The notes beneath the pieces are model-generated. The model was not told where the DNA came from. It was given only the letters and a program-made list of their open reading frames with translations, and did no database searches. Of a DNA stretch of 54,178 nucleotides, positions 8,376 through 17,500 are shown piece by piece. The stretch lies in contig JADFAE010000028.1 in the NCBI GenBank assembly GCA_015665415.1, positions 1 to 54,178 of the forward strand. Reading direction: 5' to 3'. Every line of letters starts with the position of its first letter. The stretch's first letter is position 1. Both the position numbers and the translations under genes were made by a program. This DNA comes from Roseobacter sp. (GTDB lineage: Bacteria > Pseudomonadota > Alphaproteobacteria > Rhodobacterales > Rhodobacteraceae).

Positions 8376-8430
8376 TTCAAAATCCCCCGCTGGTGACAGC
8401 GTGCCGGTTCGAGTCCGGCCTTGGGTACCA
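8376..8430 (+). pseudogene. 3' fragment of tRNA-Leu(CAA), presumptive attachment site
   Basis: The fragment contains the anticodon loop TTCAAAA (8376-8382), the 3' anticodon-stem strand TCCCC (8383-8387), a long variable arm CGCTG-GTGA-CAGCG (8388-8401) typical of leucine tRNA, the T arm GCCGG-TTCGAGT-CCGGC (8403-8419), the acceptor 3' strand CTTGGGT (8420-8426), a discriminator A and encoded CCA (8428-8430). Upstream there is no matching GGGGA stem strand, D arm or 5' acceptor strand. The gene is thus cut at the anticodon loop, a usual crossover position for tyrosine recombinases. It marks the distal junction of the element to its left. Confidence 0.85.
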
Positions 8431-8435
8431 TCGTA

Positions 8436-8473
8436 AAACCAGAGAGTTAGCCCAGGCTACTCTCTGGTTTTTC
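8436..8473 (+). terminator. Terminator of the former tRNA-Leu gene
   Basis: AAACCAGAGAGT (8436-8447) pairs perfectly with ACTCTCTGGTTT (8459-8470) and is followed by Ts. It lies six bases after the CCA end and would terminate the original tRNA transcript; it also separates the island from the leftward GT61 gene. Confidence 0.85.
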
Positions 8474-8518
8474 AGTTCTGAAACCACCTAAATGAATAGG
8501 CCCATGCCTGGGCCCGCC

Positions 8519-9454
8519 TTAACCTGCGGCCAAGTATTGCAGGGCAAGCCTGTCCAAGGTTGCTTCAAAGTCCTTGGCGCGAACCGGACTGTGATCCGTA
8601 GCCTGCGCCACCACGTCATGGCTCAGCCCCATTGCCGTGGCGAGGTTGGCAAAAAACAGCGGAAAGACATCCGACTTGATATATTCATCTGTCAGGAACT
8701 CGACAACTTGGGCCCCTGGTCGGGCCCAAAGCAGGTTGGCCAAAGAGGCACCGTGCTGGGCGACGATGATGTCGGCCATGGAAAACAGTGCCATTTGCGA
8801 GGCCAGGCTGCGGCCCTCAAGCGTGACAACGGCCACCGATGGGAAACGCGCTCTGGCCAAATCCGCAAGCTCCGCCATGTTTGCAACCGACCGCCGCTGA
8901 GATCCCGCCGTTTTCACTTCGCTCTGTGCGGAGCGGTAGAAAGGATCTGCAGGCAAACGATCGATCATCAGCACCTTGGGGCCTGTGCCCTTGAACAGCG
9001 GCGCAAGTGCGGCCCGTTCAGCTGCAATTTCAGCCCCCAAGCGATCAAACAACTTGGTGCGGACCTCTGTAAAAACCTTCGCATCGTAGTTTGCAGGCCG
9101 GTCATACCCCAGCACTTCGTGATGATCCAGGCGCGGTCCATCCTGCGTTGGATTTATCGCCTCACTCCGCTTTGCGACAAAATCCTCTTTGGGCAAGACC
9201 TGCAAACCCTCCAGCCGCAGCGCGGCCAGCACCGGATCCATCACCGCACAGCTGCGCACATAGATCGGCTGCCCGCCCGCCCTTGCCTTGAGTTCTGGCC
9301 AAGCATGAACCAGTGGCACCACAAAGCCCAACATGAAGTGGTAGTAGTGCTGAACCGATCCATTGCGGTTCTTCAACGTCACGCACAGACCGACCCTTGC
9401 AGGCTGTTTGAAGGGGTTTCTCTTACTGAGAGTTCTGCGGAGTCGATCAAACAT
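8519..9454 (-). CDS. Glycosyltransferase family 61 protein
   Basis: A 311-residue protein with the DUF563/GT61 domain. The diagnostic C-terminal block is clear: IIVAQHGASLANLLWARPG followed by AQVVEF, and the preceding strand region KVLMIDRL. The N-terminal part has HYYHFMLGFVVPLVHAW, also typical of the family. There is no signal peptide or membrane segment, so it should act in the cytoplasm on a nucleotide-sugar donor. GT61 includes beta-1,2-xylosyltransferases; the gene lies 41 bases downstream of a UDP-xylose synthase gene on the same strand, making UDP-xylose a plausible donor. Family firm, donor inferred, acceptor unknown. Confidence 0.85.
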   Translation of the reverse strand: MFDRLRRTLSKRNPFKQPARVGLCVTLKNRNGSVQHYYHFMLGFVVPLVHAWPELKARAGGQPIYVRSCAVMDPVLAALRLEGLQVLPKEDFVAKRSEAINPTQDGPRLDHHEVLGYDRPANYDAKVFTEVRTKLFDRLGAEIAAERAALAPLFKGTGPKVLMIDRLPADPFYRSAQSEVKTAGSQRRSVANMAELADLARARFPSVAVVTLEGRSLASQMALFSMADIIVAQHGASLANLLWARPGAQVVEFLTDEYIKSDVFPLFFANLATAMGLSHDVVAQATDHSPVRAKDFEATLDRLALQYLAAG

Positions 9455-9495
9455 GGAATGCCCTTACTGGAGTGAAACGATCAAGGAGGGCTGGG

Positions 9496-10557
9496 TCATG
9501 CCGCGATTTCCAAACGGTTTCGATAGTAGCTGATTGTGCGTTCCAATCCCTCATCGAGATCTACCTGCGGGGTCCAATCGAGCAGTGCGCGGGCCAAGGA
9601 AATATCGGGCAGGCGCTGCCGCGGGTCATCCGTCGGAAGCGGTCTGTACACGATCTTGGAGGGGGACTTCACCTTGGCGAGCACCCGTTCGGCCAGCTCT
9701 GCCACGGTGTTTTCGCGTGCCATGCCCAAGTTGACCGGACCCATGATTGACGCATCACTCTCCATCAGGCGGATCAAGGCGGTCACCATGTCATCCACAT
9801 AGCAAAACGCCCGGGTCTGCGCCCCTTTGCCAAAGATCGTGATATCCTCGCCGCGCAGAGCCTGCAGAATAAAGGAAGAGACCACTCGGCCATCGTCAAA
9901 GCTCATCCTGGGGCCATAGGTATTGAATATCCGGGCGATTTTCACTTCCACCTGGTACTGGCGATGGTAGTCTGCAAACAGCGTTTCCGCACAGCGCTTT
10001 CCCTCGTCATAACAGGCGCGCGGTCCCAGAGGGTTCACATGCCCCCAATAGCTCTCACGCTGGGGATGCTCTGCCGGATCGCCATAAATCTCGCTGGTCG
10101 AGGCCTGCAAGATCCTGCACCCGTTCTGCCTGGCCATATCAAGAACATTGATCGCGCCCAGGACCAGGGTCTTTGTGGTTTGCACTGGATCCTGCTGGTA
10201 TTTTTGCGGCGAGGCCGGGCAGGCCAGATTGTAGATTTCATCCACGTCGATCTGCAGCGGCATGGTCACGTCATGGTACAGAAACTCAAAATCGGGGTGG
10301 CCAAGCAAATGCTCCACATTGCGCTTATCCCCGGTCAAAAGGTTGTCCAGGCAAATGACATGATGGCCCGCGGCGATCAAACGGTCGCTCAGATGCGAGC
10401 CGAGGAAACCGCAGCCCCCCGTGACCAGGATCCTCTTGCTGCCAGAAGAGAGTGTGGCGGAGGCCTCCCCGCCCGGCAAAGTCTGGACCACGCTCGGATC
10501 GAGTATCTCGCTGTCCTTGATCCGATCCATTTGCCATAACCTCTGGTTGCTTTTCAA
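9496..10557 (-). CDS. UDP-glucuronate decarboxylase (UDP-xylose synthase)
   Basis: A 353-residue extended short-chain dehydrogenase that converts UDP-glucuronate to UDP-xylose through a 4-keto intermediate with bound NAD. The nucleotide-binding motif GGCGFLG is at residues 47-53. The catalytic Y183xxxK187 lies in [11 protein letters not shown], and [13 protein letters not shown] just before it is diagnostic of UDP-xylose synthases over dTDP-glucose dehydratases. [11 protein letters not shown] and the downstream RAFCYVDD also fit. An N-terminal extension of about 40 residues precedes the Rossmann fold; M10 or M1 may be the start. It is probably co-transcribed with the GT61 gene. Confidence 0.88.
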   Translation of the reverse strand: MKSNQRLWQMDRIKDSEILDPSVVQTLPGGEASATLSSGSKRILVTGGCGFLGSHLSDRLIAAGHHVICLDNLLTGDKRNVEHLLGHPDFEFLYHDVTMPLQIDVDEIYNLACPASPQKYQQDPVQTTKTLVLGAINVLDMARQNGCRILQASTSEIYGDPAEHPQRESYWGHVNPLGPRACYDEGKRCAETLFADYHRQYQVEVKIARIFNTYGPRMSFDDGRVVSSFILQALRGEDITIFGKGAQTRAFCYVDDMVTALIRLMESDASIMGPVNLGMARENTVAELAERVLAKVKSPSKIVYRPLPTDDPRQRLPDISLARALLDWTPQVDLDEGLERTISYYRNRLEIAA

Positions 10558-10719
10558 ATGCGGCGCAACATCACATTCAACCAGCTAATCCACAAGGAAA
10601 TAATAGAGTTTCCTAGCGGCTAGTTTCGGGGGCCTGTCCGGGGCACCCCAAGCGGGGTGTTGCGCAAACATCGCATCCTCCAACAACAGGCAAAAACTGG
10701 AGTGCGATCCACGCCGGGG

Positions 10720-11382
10720 CTAGCTGGTCTTCAGCCCATAATCGGCAAAGGCTTGCTTCACCTCTTGCATTTCATCTGAACTGAGGATTTTTGGGGTCCC
10801 AATGCTGAGGCTGGTGACATAGCCCTTGGCCAGGGTTTCCAGCTCTGTCATGCGCCAAAGAGCCCGCTCCAGGGTATCGCCGGTCACTACCGCGCCGTGA
10901 TTGGCCATCAAACAGGCTGATCGCCCGTCCAGTGCCGCGACCACCTGGCGCGACAGCTCTGCCGATCCAAACAGCGCGTAACCGGCAACCGGAACATCAT
11001 CCCCCCCAAAGGCAGCCACCATATAGTGACAGGCCGGAATCGACTGATGGTTCATGGCCAGGGCCGTACAAAAGACCGGATGGGCATGGACCACGGCCAT
11101 CGCCTCCGGCTTTGCCAGCAGGATATCGCGGTGGAACTGCCACTCAGAAGAGGGCTTCATCTGTCCCGCCGCCAAGGGAGACCCATCCAAGGGCACCAAC
11201 ACCAGCATCTCCGGGCGCATCTTGTCATAGGCGATGCCGGACGGGGTGATCAGCATACCAGCGGTGACACGCAGGGAAATATTGCCCGACACCCCCTGAT
11301 TGACACCCGAGGCATTCATTTCCAGGCAGGCATCTATGATTGCCTGTCGCAGGGCGACACTATCCTCGTAAACGCCTGACAC
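10720..11382 (-). CDS. Class II aldolase, probable methylthioribulose-phosphate aldolase (Ald2-like)
   Basis: A 220-residue class II (zinc) aldolase of the fuculose-1-phosphate aldolase/AraD family. The catalytic glutamate and the zinc ligands are in place: E80 in PSSEWQFH, H99 and H101 in VVHAHPVF, and H162 in MANHGAVV, a constant offset of seven from E73, H92, H94 and H155 of FucA as I recall them. It begins three bases after the mtnA stop, so the two are one operon. In the DHAP shunt, MtnA isomerises 5-methylthioribose-1-phosphate or 5-deoxyribose-1-phosphate, and this aldolase splits the ketose to dihydroxyacetone phosphate and an aldehyde. It could instead be an MtnB-like dehydratase, but no mtnC, mtnD or mtnE lies nearby. 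Substrate is inferred from context. Confidence 0.8.
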   Translation of the reverse strand: MSGVYEDSVALRQAIIDACLEMNASGVNQGVSGNISLRVTAGMLITPSGIAYDKMRPEMLVLVPLDGSPLAAGQMKPSSEWQFHRDILLAKPEAMAVVHAHPVFCTALAMNHQSIPACHYMVAAFGGDDVPVAGYALFGSAELSRQVVAALDGRSACLMANHGAVVTGDTLERALWRMTELETLAKGYVTSLSIGTPKILSSDEMQEVKQAFADYGLKTS

Positions 11383-11385
11383 CGG

Positions 11386-12495
11386 TCAAGCCTTTGTAGT
11401 GGCGGCAGCCATATCCGGAAACAGCTCTGCCAAGCCCGCCGCGCTGGCGTCGCAGACACCGCGTTCGGTGATCAGGCCTGTCACCAGCCGATTGGGTGTC
11501 ACATCAAAGGCCGGGTTGGCGACCGGGGTGGCCTGTGGCGTCACCCGAACGGAGGCGATCTCTCCGCTCTCTGAGGTACCCATGACATGGGAGACTTCCC
11601 GCCCATCGCGATCCTCGATCGGGATTTCTGCCACCCCGTCGCAGACGCTCCAATCGATGGTTGGCGAGGGCAGGGCGACATAGAAGGGCACATTATTATC
11701 CTGTGCTGCCAAGGCTTTGAGATAGGTGCCTATCTTGTTGCAGACATCCCCTTGCCGCGTGGTGCGATCGGTGCCGGTGATCACCATATCAACCAGACCG
11801 TGCTGCATAAAATGGCCGCCGGCATTGTCGGTGATATAGCTATGACTGATGCCATGGCTGCCCAATTCCCAAGAGGTGAGTGCGCCCTGATTGCGTGGCC
11901 GGGTCTCGTCCACCCAGACATGTAGGGGAATGCCAGCATCATGGGCTTGATACATCGGGCTGGTGGCTGTGCCCCAGTCGACAGTGGCAAGCCAACCGGC
12001 ATTGCAATGGGTCAGCAGACGCACCGGGCTTCCATCGGTCTTTTTGGCGGCGATCTCACGGATCAGCTCCAGCCCGTGCAGCCCAATCCGTCGATTGATC
12101 TCGACATCTTCATCCGCAATTTCATGCGCAAGAAGCAGCGCCGCCGTAGCCCGCTGCGCCAAAGGAAGGGGAGCCAGGTGATTGCGGCAGCGCTCCAACG
12201 CCCACCTCAGGTTGATCGCAGTGGGGCGGGTCTCATTCAGGAGGTCAAAGGCGCTGTTCAGCGTCGCATCCGCAGGATCCATCCGCATGGCAAGGGCCAT
12301 GCCGTAAGCGGCAGTGGCGCCGATCAGTGGCGCACCGCGCACATGCATATCTTTGATCGCACGGGTGAAATCATCCATGCTGTCCAGTTGCTCAATGCGA
12401 AAATCATGCGGCAACCAACGCTGATCGATAATTTGCAGCGCCTGGGCTTTGTCGTCCCACCACAGGGACCGATAGGCTGTGCCGTCAACTTTCAT
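11386..12495 (-). CDS. mtnA: S-methyl-5-thioribose-1-phosphate isomerase
   Basis: A 369-residue protein of the eIF-2B alpha/beta/delta-like family. It interconverts 5-methylthioribose-1-phosphate and 5-methylthioribulose-1-phosphate in salvage of methylthioadenosine, and related enzymes also use 5-deoxyribose-1-phosphate. Family markers are [13 protein letters not shown] near residue 53, [11 protein letters not shown] with the catalytic cysteine C164, and [20 protein letters not shown] with the catalytic D243 and the paired N253-K254. The start ATG overlaps the stop of the upstream interrupted frame as ATGA, implying coupled translation. The class II aldolase follows at once. Confidence 0.93.
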   Translation of the reverse strand: MKVDGTAYRSLWWDDKAQALQIIDQRWLPHDFRIEQLDSMDDFTRAIKDMHVRGAPLIGATAAYGMALAMRMDPADATLNSAFDLLNETRPTAINLRWALERCRNHLAPLPLAQRATAALLLAHEIADEDVEINRRIGLHGLELIREIAAKKTDGSPVRLLTHCNAGWLATVDWGTATSPMYQAHDAGIPLHVWVDETRPRNQGALTSWELGSHGISHSYITDNAGGHFMQHGLVDMVITGTDRTTRQGDVCNKIGTYLKALAAQDNNVPFYVALPSPTIDWSVCDGVAEIPIEDRDGREVSHVMGTSESGEIASVRVTPQATPVANPAFDVTPNRLVTGLITERGVCDASAAGLAELFPDMAAATTKA

Positions 12496-13004
12496 AGGAA
12501 ACCTCCAGAAAGGCGCGCCAGGGGGGGATGCAACTGGCGCATGTGATCAATGCTGTACTGCTTGCCCGTGAGACAGGCTCCGGCTGCAAACGGTGAGATA
12601 TGCTTTGGTTTCGCGGAAAAGACAGAGGGATGCAAGAACTCTAGAGCAACCAATGCCCGTTCTGAAACATCAGCCCCAAAGGGGTCGGGGCACCAGCCCA
12701 AGTTGTCCAGCCGCGTGTGCCGCGTCAGCAGGTCTCGCTCGTCACCGGACAACCGCCATCGCTAATCCGTCCTGGCACGCAATCCGCGCTCATGCGCTGC
12801 GGTCAAGATCATCTGCCATCTTCTGGGCGTACAGCGAAACTCCGGCTCAACGTCGCACTGCAAAGAGACCTGCTGACTGTTGGGAAATCTTCGTGCCGCA
12901 GCGGAGACACATCGTTCCAGTGACCAGAAATCCGAAACCGCCGGATTGTCGGCTACGAGTCTGCTGAGCAATAGGGAATTTTCAGGCAGAGAGAGCAAAG
13001 ACAT
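12492..13004 (-). pseudogene. Unrecognised frame of about 170 codons upstream of mtnA, interrupted by TAG
   Basis: On the minus strand one frame runs from ATG 13004 to a TGA at 12492-12494 that overlaps the mtnA start in an ATGA arrangement. It is broken once, by an amber codon at 12762-12764: 80 codons before it (beginning MSLLSLPENSLLLSRL) and 89 after it. Codon choice on both sides looks coding, with G or C common in third positions. I do not recognise the protein. It could be a recently inactivated gene, a sequencing error, a read-through product, or two small proteins (the second starting at TTG 12752). The coupling to mtnA suggests that at least the 3' half was a real gene of the same operon. 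Confidence 0.45.
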
Positions 13005-13449
13005 ATACCCGCTAAAATTGTTACAGCCACTTCGTGCGCGGTGATACGCAGAAGGAGGCCAAAAGTCATGGCTGGTTTCAGAATGACCGTACTGTTTTAC
13101 GGTGCATTTACGAAACTTGGCCAGGGGGAAAGGTTTTCCAAACATCACCCTTGCAAGTTCATGCGACACTCTGACACAGTGCAGCGAATCCTGAGGAGGA
13201 CTGCGGGGGAATTTAATCGCCCTTTTGTCATATGCGATGAAAGAGCTATCTGATTGCCAGCACCTGATTTTGATACGCTTGACAGGGCCGGTAACAGACG
13301 GGCCTAGTAGTATTGGCGCGCTCAGATCCCCCTCGTTTGTTGGCTCAGTCATTCGGCTGGTCGGCAAAAGGGTTTTAACAAACGCGACCGTTCCAACGCA
13401 TGAGCGGCGCGACTTCATGACTGAAAGAAATCGTGGGAGAGATCACATC
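13005..13449. other. Intergenic region between the mtnA unit and the TRAP operon
   Basis: About 445 bases between divergent units. Frames on both strands cross it but lack good starts and typical codon use. A TTGACA at 13279-13284 could be a -35 element for the rightward TRAP operon, but I see no good -10 at 17 bases. GGGAGAG at 13434-13441 is the ribosome-binding site of the next gene. Confidence 0.35.
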
Positions 13450-14415
13450 ATGAAACATACCAAACTGACAATTGGTGCCTTGGTTACCGCAGCCTTTATG
13501 GCGCCGGCGGCCCAGGCCCAGGAATACATCACCATCGGCACCGGCGGTGTGACCGGGGTTTACTACCCGACGGGCGGTGCAATCTGCCGTCTGGTCAATA
13601 AAAACCGCAAAGAGCACGGTTTCAAATGCGCCGTCGAATCCACTGGTGGTTCGGTCTACAACATCAACACCATCCGCGAAGGTGAACTTCAGTTCGGCGT
13701 TGCACAGTCCGATTGGCAGCACCACGCCTATCACGGCTCTTCGAAGTTCGAAGAAAAAGGTGCATTCGAAGGCCTGCGCGCGGTATTTTCCGTGCATCCA
13801 GAGCCCTTTACCGTTGTGGCACGTGCGGATGCCGGCATCACCACCTTTGACGATCTGAAAGGCAAGCGCGTCAACATCGGCAACCCCGGTTCCGGTCAGC
13901 GCGGCACCATGGAAGTTCTGATGGCTGCCAAGGGCTGGGGCATGGAAGATTTTGCTCTGGCAACTGAGCTCAAGGCTGCTGAGCAGTCCGCCGCCCTGTG
14001 CGACAACCAGATTGACGCGATGATCTACACCGTAGGCCACCCCTCCGGTTCGATCCAGGAAGCCACCACTGCCTGTGATTCCGTACTGGTGACCGTCGAT
14101 GGCGAAGCTGTAGACACCCTGGTCAACGACAACGCCTTCTACCGGACAGCCACCATTCCCGGCGGCATGTACCGTGGCTCGGATGCGGACACCATGACCT
14201 TTGGTGTGGGCGCCACTTTTGTGACCTCGACCGATGTCTCCGAAGACGCGGTTTATGCCGTTGTGAAATCGGTGTTTGAAAACTTCGACGCCTTCCGCAA
14301 GCTGCACCCTGCCTTTGCACATCTGAAGCCCGAAGAGATGATCGCCGATGGTCTCTCTGCACCGCTGCATGATGGCGCTGCCAAATACTACCGCGAAAAA
14401 GGCTGGATCGAGTAA
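13450..14415 (+). CDS. TAXI-type TRAP transporter substrate-binding protein
   Basis: A 321-residue periplasmic binding protein of the TAXI family. A signal peptide (MKHTKLTIGALVTAAF, cleavage near AQA-QEY at residues 23-24) precedes the conserved N-terminal block YITIGTGGVTGVYYPTGGAIC. It captures its ligand in the periplasm and hands it to the fused permease encoded downstream; known TAXI ligands include dicarboxylates and glutamate/glutamine, but the ligand here cannot be read from sequence. I chose ATG 13450 over upstream in-frame starts because of the signal peptide and the GGGAGAG ribosome-binding site. The gene is followed by a stable hairpin and then the permease. Confidence 0.92.
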   Translation: MKHTKLTIGALVTAAFMAPAAQAQEYITIGTGGVTGVYYPTGGAICRLVNKNRKEHGFKCAVESTGGSVYNINTIREGELQFGVAQSDWQHHAYHGSSKFEEKGAFEGLRAVFSVHPEPFTVVARADAGITTFDDLKGKRVNIGNPGSGQRGTMEVLMAAKGWGMEDFALATELKAAEQSAALCDNQIDAMIYTVGHPSGSIQEATTACDSVLVTVDGEAVDTLVNDNAFYRTATIPGGMYRGSDADTMTFGVGATFVTSTDVSEDAVYAVVKSVFENFDAFRKLHPAFAHLKPEEMIADGLSAPLHDGAAKYYREKGWIE

Positions 14416-14434
14416 TCGACCAGCTGACATAGGG

Positions 14435-14460
14435 AGGGGCGCGGTTTCGCGCCCCTTTCC
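14435..14460 (+). terminator. Intercistronic hairpin between TRAP binding protein and permease
   Basis: AGGGGCGCG (14435-14443) pairs with CGCGCCCCT (14448-14456) around GTTT and is followed by a short TTTCC. It can act as a partial terminator or as a 3' stabiliser, and so raise binding-protein over permease levels, as in many binding-protein operons. Structure seen; effect inferred. Confidence 0.6.
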
Positions 14461-14563
14461 ATTTGCAAAGGGGGCAGGGCCCCGACACGCCAATAGACAC
14501 AGACACAGCCCATCCCGCTGATTGATATCAGGATAAGGAGCTGATCTGTATGGGAGATTATCC

Positions 14564-17500
14564 ATGACATCCGATGTTCAGGAAAATCGACCGCTCAGCG
14601 AAGATGAACTGCAGGAGCTTGTTGCCTCCTCTGACGCCGGGGCACGTAACCCGGTCGGAGCCGTGGGCCTGTCCCTGGCCATCATCGCCGTCAGCTGGTC
14701 CGTTTTTCAGGTCATTCTGGCCTCACCGCTTGCCAATTACCTTTTGCCTGGTGCGGTCAATAACAATTCACGCCTGATCCATCTGGCCTTTGCGCTGATC
14801 CTGGGTTTCATGGCCTATCCCGCAATGGGACGCGAAAGCCGCAATCTCATTTCCTTTGCCCTTGGTCATCTGGGCACGGTGCTGGGGCTTGGTGCCTTTA
14901 CTGTTGCCCTGGTGGTGACCGCCTCACCTGAAATATCGATGAATCTGGCGGTCCTGGTTGGTGCCATTGTGGCCCTGGCCTTGGTCACCCCGACCTATCT
15001 CAACGGAACCGGGCTTGCCACGCCGCTTGAACGTATGGCCAGCGCGCTTGGCCTGTTTCTGGCGATGCTAACGCTGTCCTACAGTGGCTTTGCCATTCTT
15101 GGGCAGTATCTGCTTGGCGGCTGGAGCGGTACACTGCAGATTGCCGCCCTTGTGCTTGGACTCGGCGTCGCACTGGTCATGTTGATGTCCTATCTCCGCC
15201 AGTGGACCACGCCCGAAAGCCATTTTGTTCCGGTGCAGGACTGGGCGCTTGCTGGTGCCGGCATCTTTGTCGCCATCTATGGCTTCCTGAACTATCAAAA
15301 GATCGTCGACAGCGGTGGCTTGGCCGATAACATCGACAAATTCTACGCCCTCGCAGGCCTCTTGATCTTGTTCGAAGCCGCACGCCGCGCCCTGGGTCCG
15401 GCCATGGCGATCATTGCCACCATTTTTCTGGCCTATGTCTTCTTTGGCTCCTCCGACTGGGTGCCGGAAGTCATCCGTTGGAAAGGTGCGAGCCTGAAAA
15501 AGGCGATGAGCCATATGTGGATCACCTCCGAAGGGGTCTTTGGTATTGCCCTTGGGGTGTCCACAAAATTCGTCTTCCTCTTCGTGTTGTTTGGTGCCTT
15601 GTTGGATAAGGCCGGGGCCGGGAACTACTTTATCAAGATGGCCTTTGGTGCCCTTGGCCACCTGCGTGGTGGTCCAGCCAAGGCGGCCGTTGTCGGTTCT
15701 GCCGCAACCGGTCTGATCTCTGGCTCGTCCATTGCCAATGTAGTTACAACCGGAACCTTTACCATTCCGCTGATGAAGCGGGTTGGCTTCTCCTCGGAAC
15801 AGGCGGGTTCGGTCGAAGTGGCCTCTTCGGTGAACGGCCAGATCATGCCACCGGTCATGGGGGCTGCTGCCTTCCTGATGGTGGAGTATGTCGGCATCTC
15901 CTACGTCGAGGTGATCACCCATGCCTTCCTGCCCGCCGCGATCTCTTATATCGCGCTGGTCTACATCGTGCATCTGGAAGCGGTGAAGCGCAACATGCCC
16001 ACCCTGGGCAACCGCGAAGTCCACATGGCCCGCACGATCCTGGGCATGGCCAGCTTCTTTGCGGTCTTTGCCGGGCTTTGCTACGGCACGCAATTCCCCG
16101 TCGATGCGGCCTATCGTTGGGCCCCCAGCATTGCCGGTGTGTTGATGTTTGGCACGGTCTTCCTCGTCTACCTCTTTCTGGTCTCGCTGGCCGCCAAGAT
16201 CCCCGATCTGGAGCCGGATGATCCCAATGCCAAAGAAGTGGAGCTGCCGGACATCACCAAGATCTACAAGGCTGGCCTGCATTATCTGTTGCCGATTATC
16301 GTCCTGGTCTACTTCCTGATGATCGAGCAAAAATCGCCCGGCCTTTCCGCCTTTTGGGCCACCGCACTGCTGTTTGTCATTCTGCTGACGCAAAAGCCAA
16401 TCAAGGCGATGTTCCGTGGACAAAGCAATCTGTTCGAAACCTTCTCGGAGGGCAGTCGTGATCTGTGGAACGGCATGATTGACGGCTCGCGCAACATGAT
16501 CGGCATTGCGCTGGCAACGGCCACCGCTGGCGTGATTGTAGGCACCGTGACCCTGACCGGTGTTGGCCAGGTGATGGCTGATCTGGTTGAGAGCATGGCC
16601 TATGGTCTGACCTACATCAGCGCGCTGGGGGTCCATGCCATCAGCCCACTGACGGATCTGATCGGCATCACCAGCTTTGAGGGCACCGTGACTGAACGGG
16701 CCGCCGACATGACCGGCACCATTCTGGTCTTTGTGCTGCTTTGTGTTGGCCTGTTGTCGCTTGTGCTGGGCATGGGTCTGCCAACCACAGCCAACTATAT
16801 CGTTGTCAGCTCGCTGATGGCGGGGGTTGTGGTGGAACTAGGCGCGCAATCCGGCCTGATTGTGCCACTGATCGCGGTGCATCTGTTTGTGTTCTACTTT
16901 GGCATCATGGCAGACGTGACACCGCCGGTCGGACTGGCCAGCTTTGCCGCCGCTGCGGTGTCAGGTGGCGACGCGATCCGCACCGGATTTGTGGCCTTCT
17001 TCTACTCCTTGCGTACCGTGGCCTTGCCTTTTGTGTTCATCTTCAACACCGATCTGTTGTTGATAGATGTGACCTGGACCCAGGGCATATTGGTCGCCAT
17101 ATCCGCCACCATTGCGATCTTGGTCTTTACCGCCGGGACCATGGGCTACTTTGTGACCCGCAGCCGCATCTACGAAAGCTTCCTGCTGGTCTTTGTCGCC
17201 TTTGCGCTGTTCCGTCCGGACTTCTTCATGAACCGGATCATGCCGCCGCATACGGCTGTAGAACCCACTGCCCTGGTCCAGGCCTTGGGAGCTGCCGAAG
17301 CGGGGCAGGAATTCCGTCTCACCATCGAGGGTCCTGATTTCGACACCTCCGAAATCGTCTCGACCACCCTGGTGATTGCGGTTGCTGAAGCCATGGAAGG
17401 CGCAATGATCGCCGAACAGGCCGGGTTGATCCTATTGCCAGAGGGCGATCAGATGAACCTGGATGCCCCAGGGTTTGGCACCCCTGCGGAAAAGGATCTG

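Larger units (their letters stand above)
1..8430. mobile_element. Right-hand part of an element integrated at tRNA-Leu
   Basis: The right boundary is the tRNA-Leu 3' fragment at 8376-8430. Everything left of it is accessory in character: a phage-type methyltransferase, an insertion sequence, a defense-like cassette, small exported proteins of unknown function and long non-coding gaps, with A+T-rich genes around 2.4-4.7 kb. Everything to the right is dense, G+C-rich chromosomal gene content. No integrase, replication or structural phage gene is visible, so prophage, satellite or integrative island cannot be told apart; the left end is outside the window. The boundary is read directly; the element class is inferred. 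Confidence 0.6.

Noticed and set aside
8335-8430. Complete tRNA-Leu gene
   Set aside because: Only the 3' half can be folded; the sequence before 8376 cannot form the anticodon-stem, D-arm or acceptor 5' strands.
8492-9475. Long rightward frame of about 327 codons
   Set aside because: It is the antisense shadow of the GT61 gene; its translation is rich in H, Q, R and C and shows no family motif.
13005-13418. N-terminal extension of the interrupted frame upstream of mtnA
   Set aside because: The frame is open to 13418 but the part beyond ATG 13004 has poor codon use and overlaps the TRAP promoter region.
13375-14565. Leftward frame of 396 codons over the TAXI binding protein
   Set aside because: Antisense shadow; the binding protein on the other strand has signal peptide and family motifs.
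15068-16636. Long leftward frame of 522 codons inside the TRAP permease
   Set aside because: Antisense to a clear membrane protein; the translation is an H/Q/D/G-rich mirror with no hydrophobic segments or start signals.
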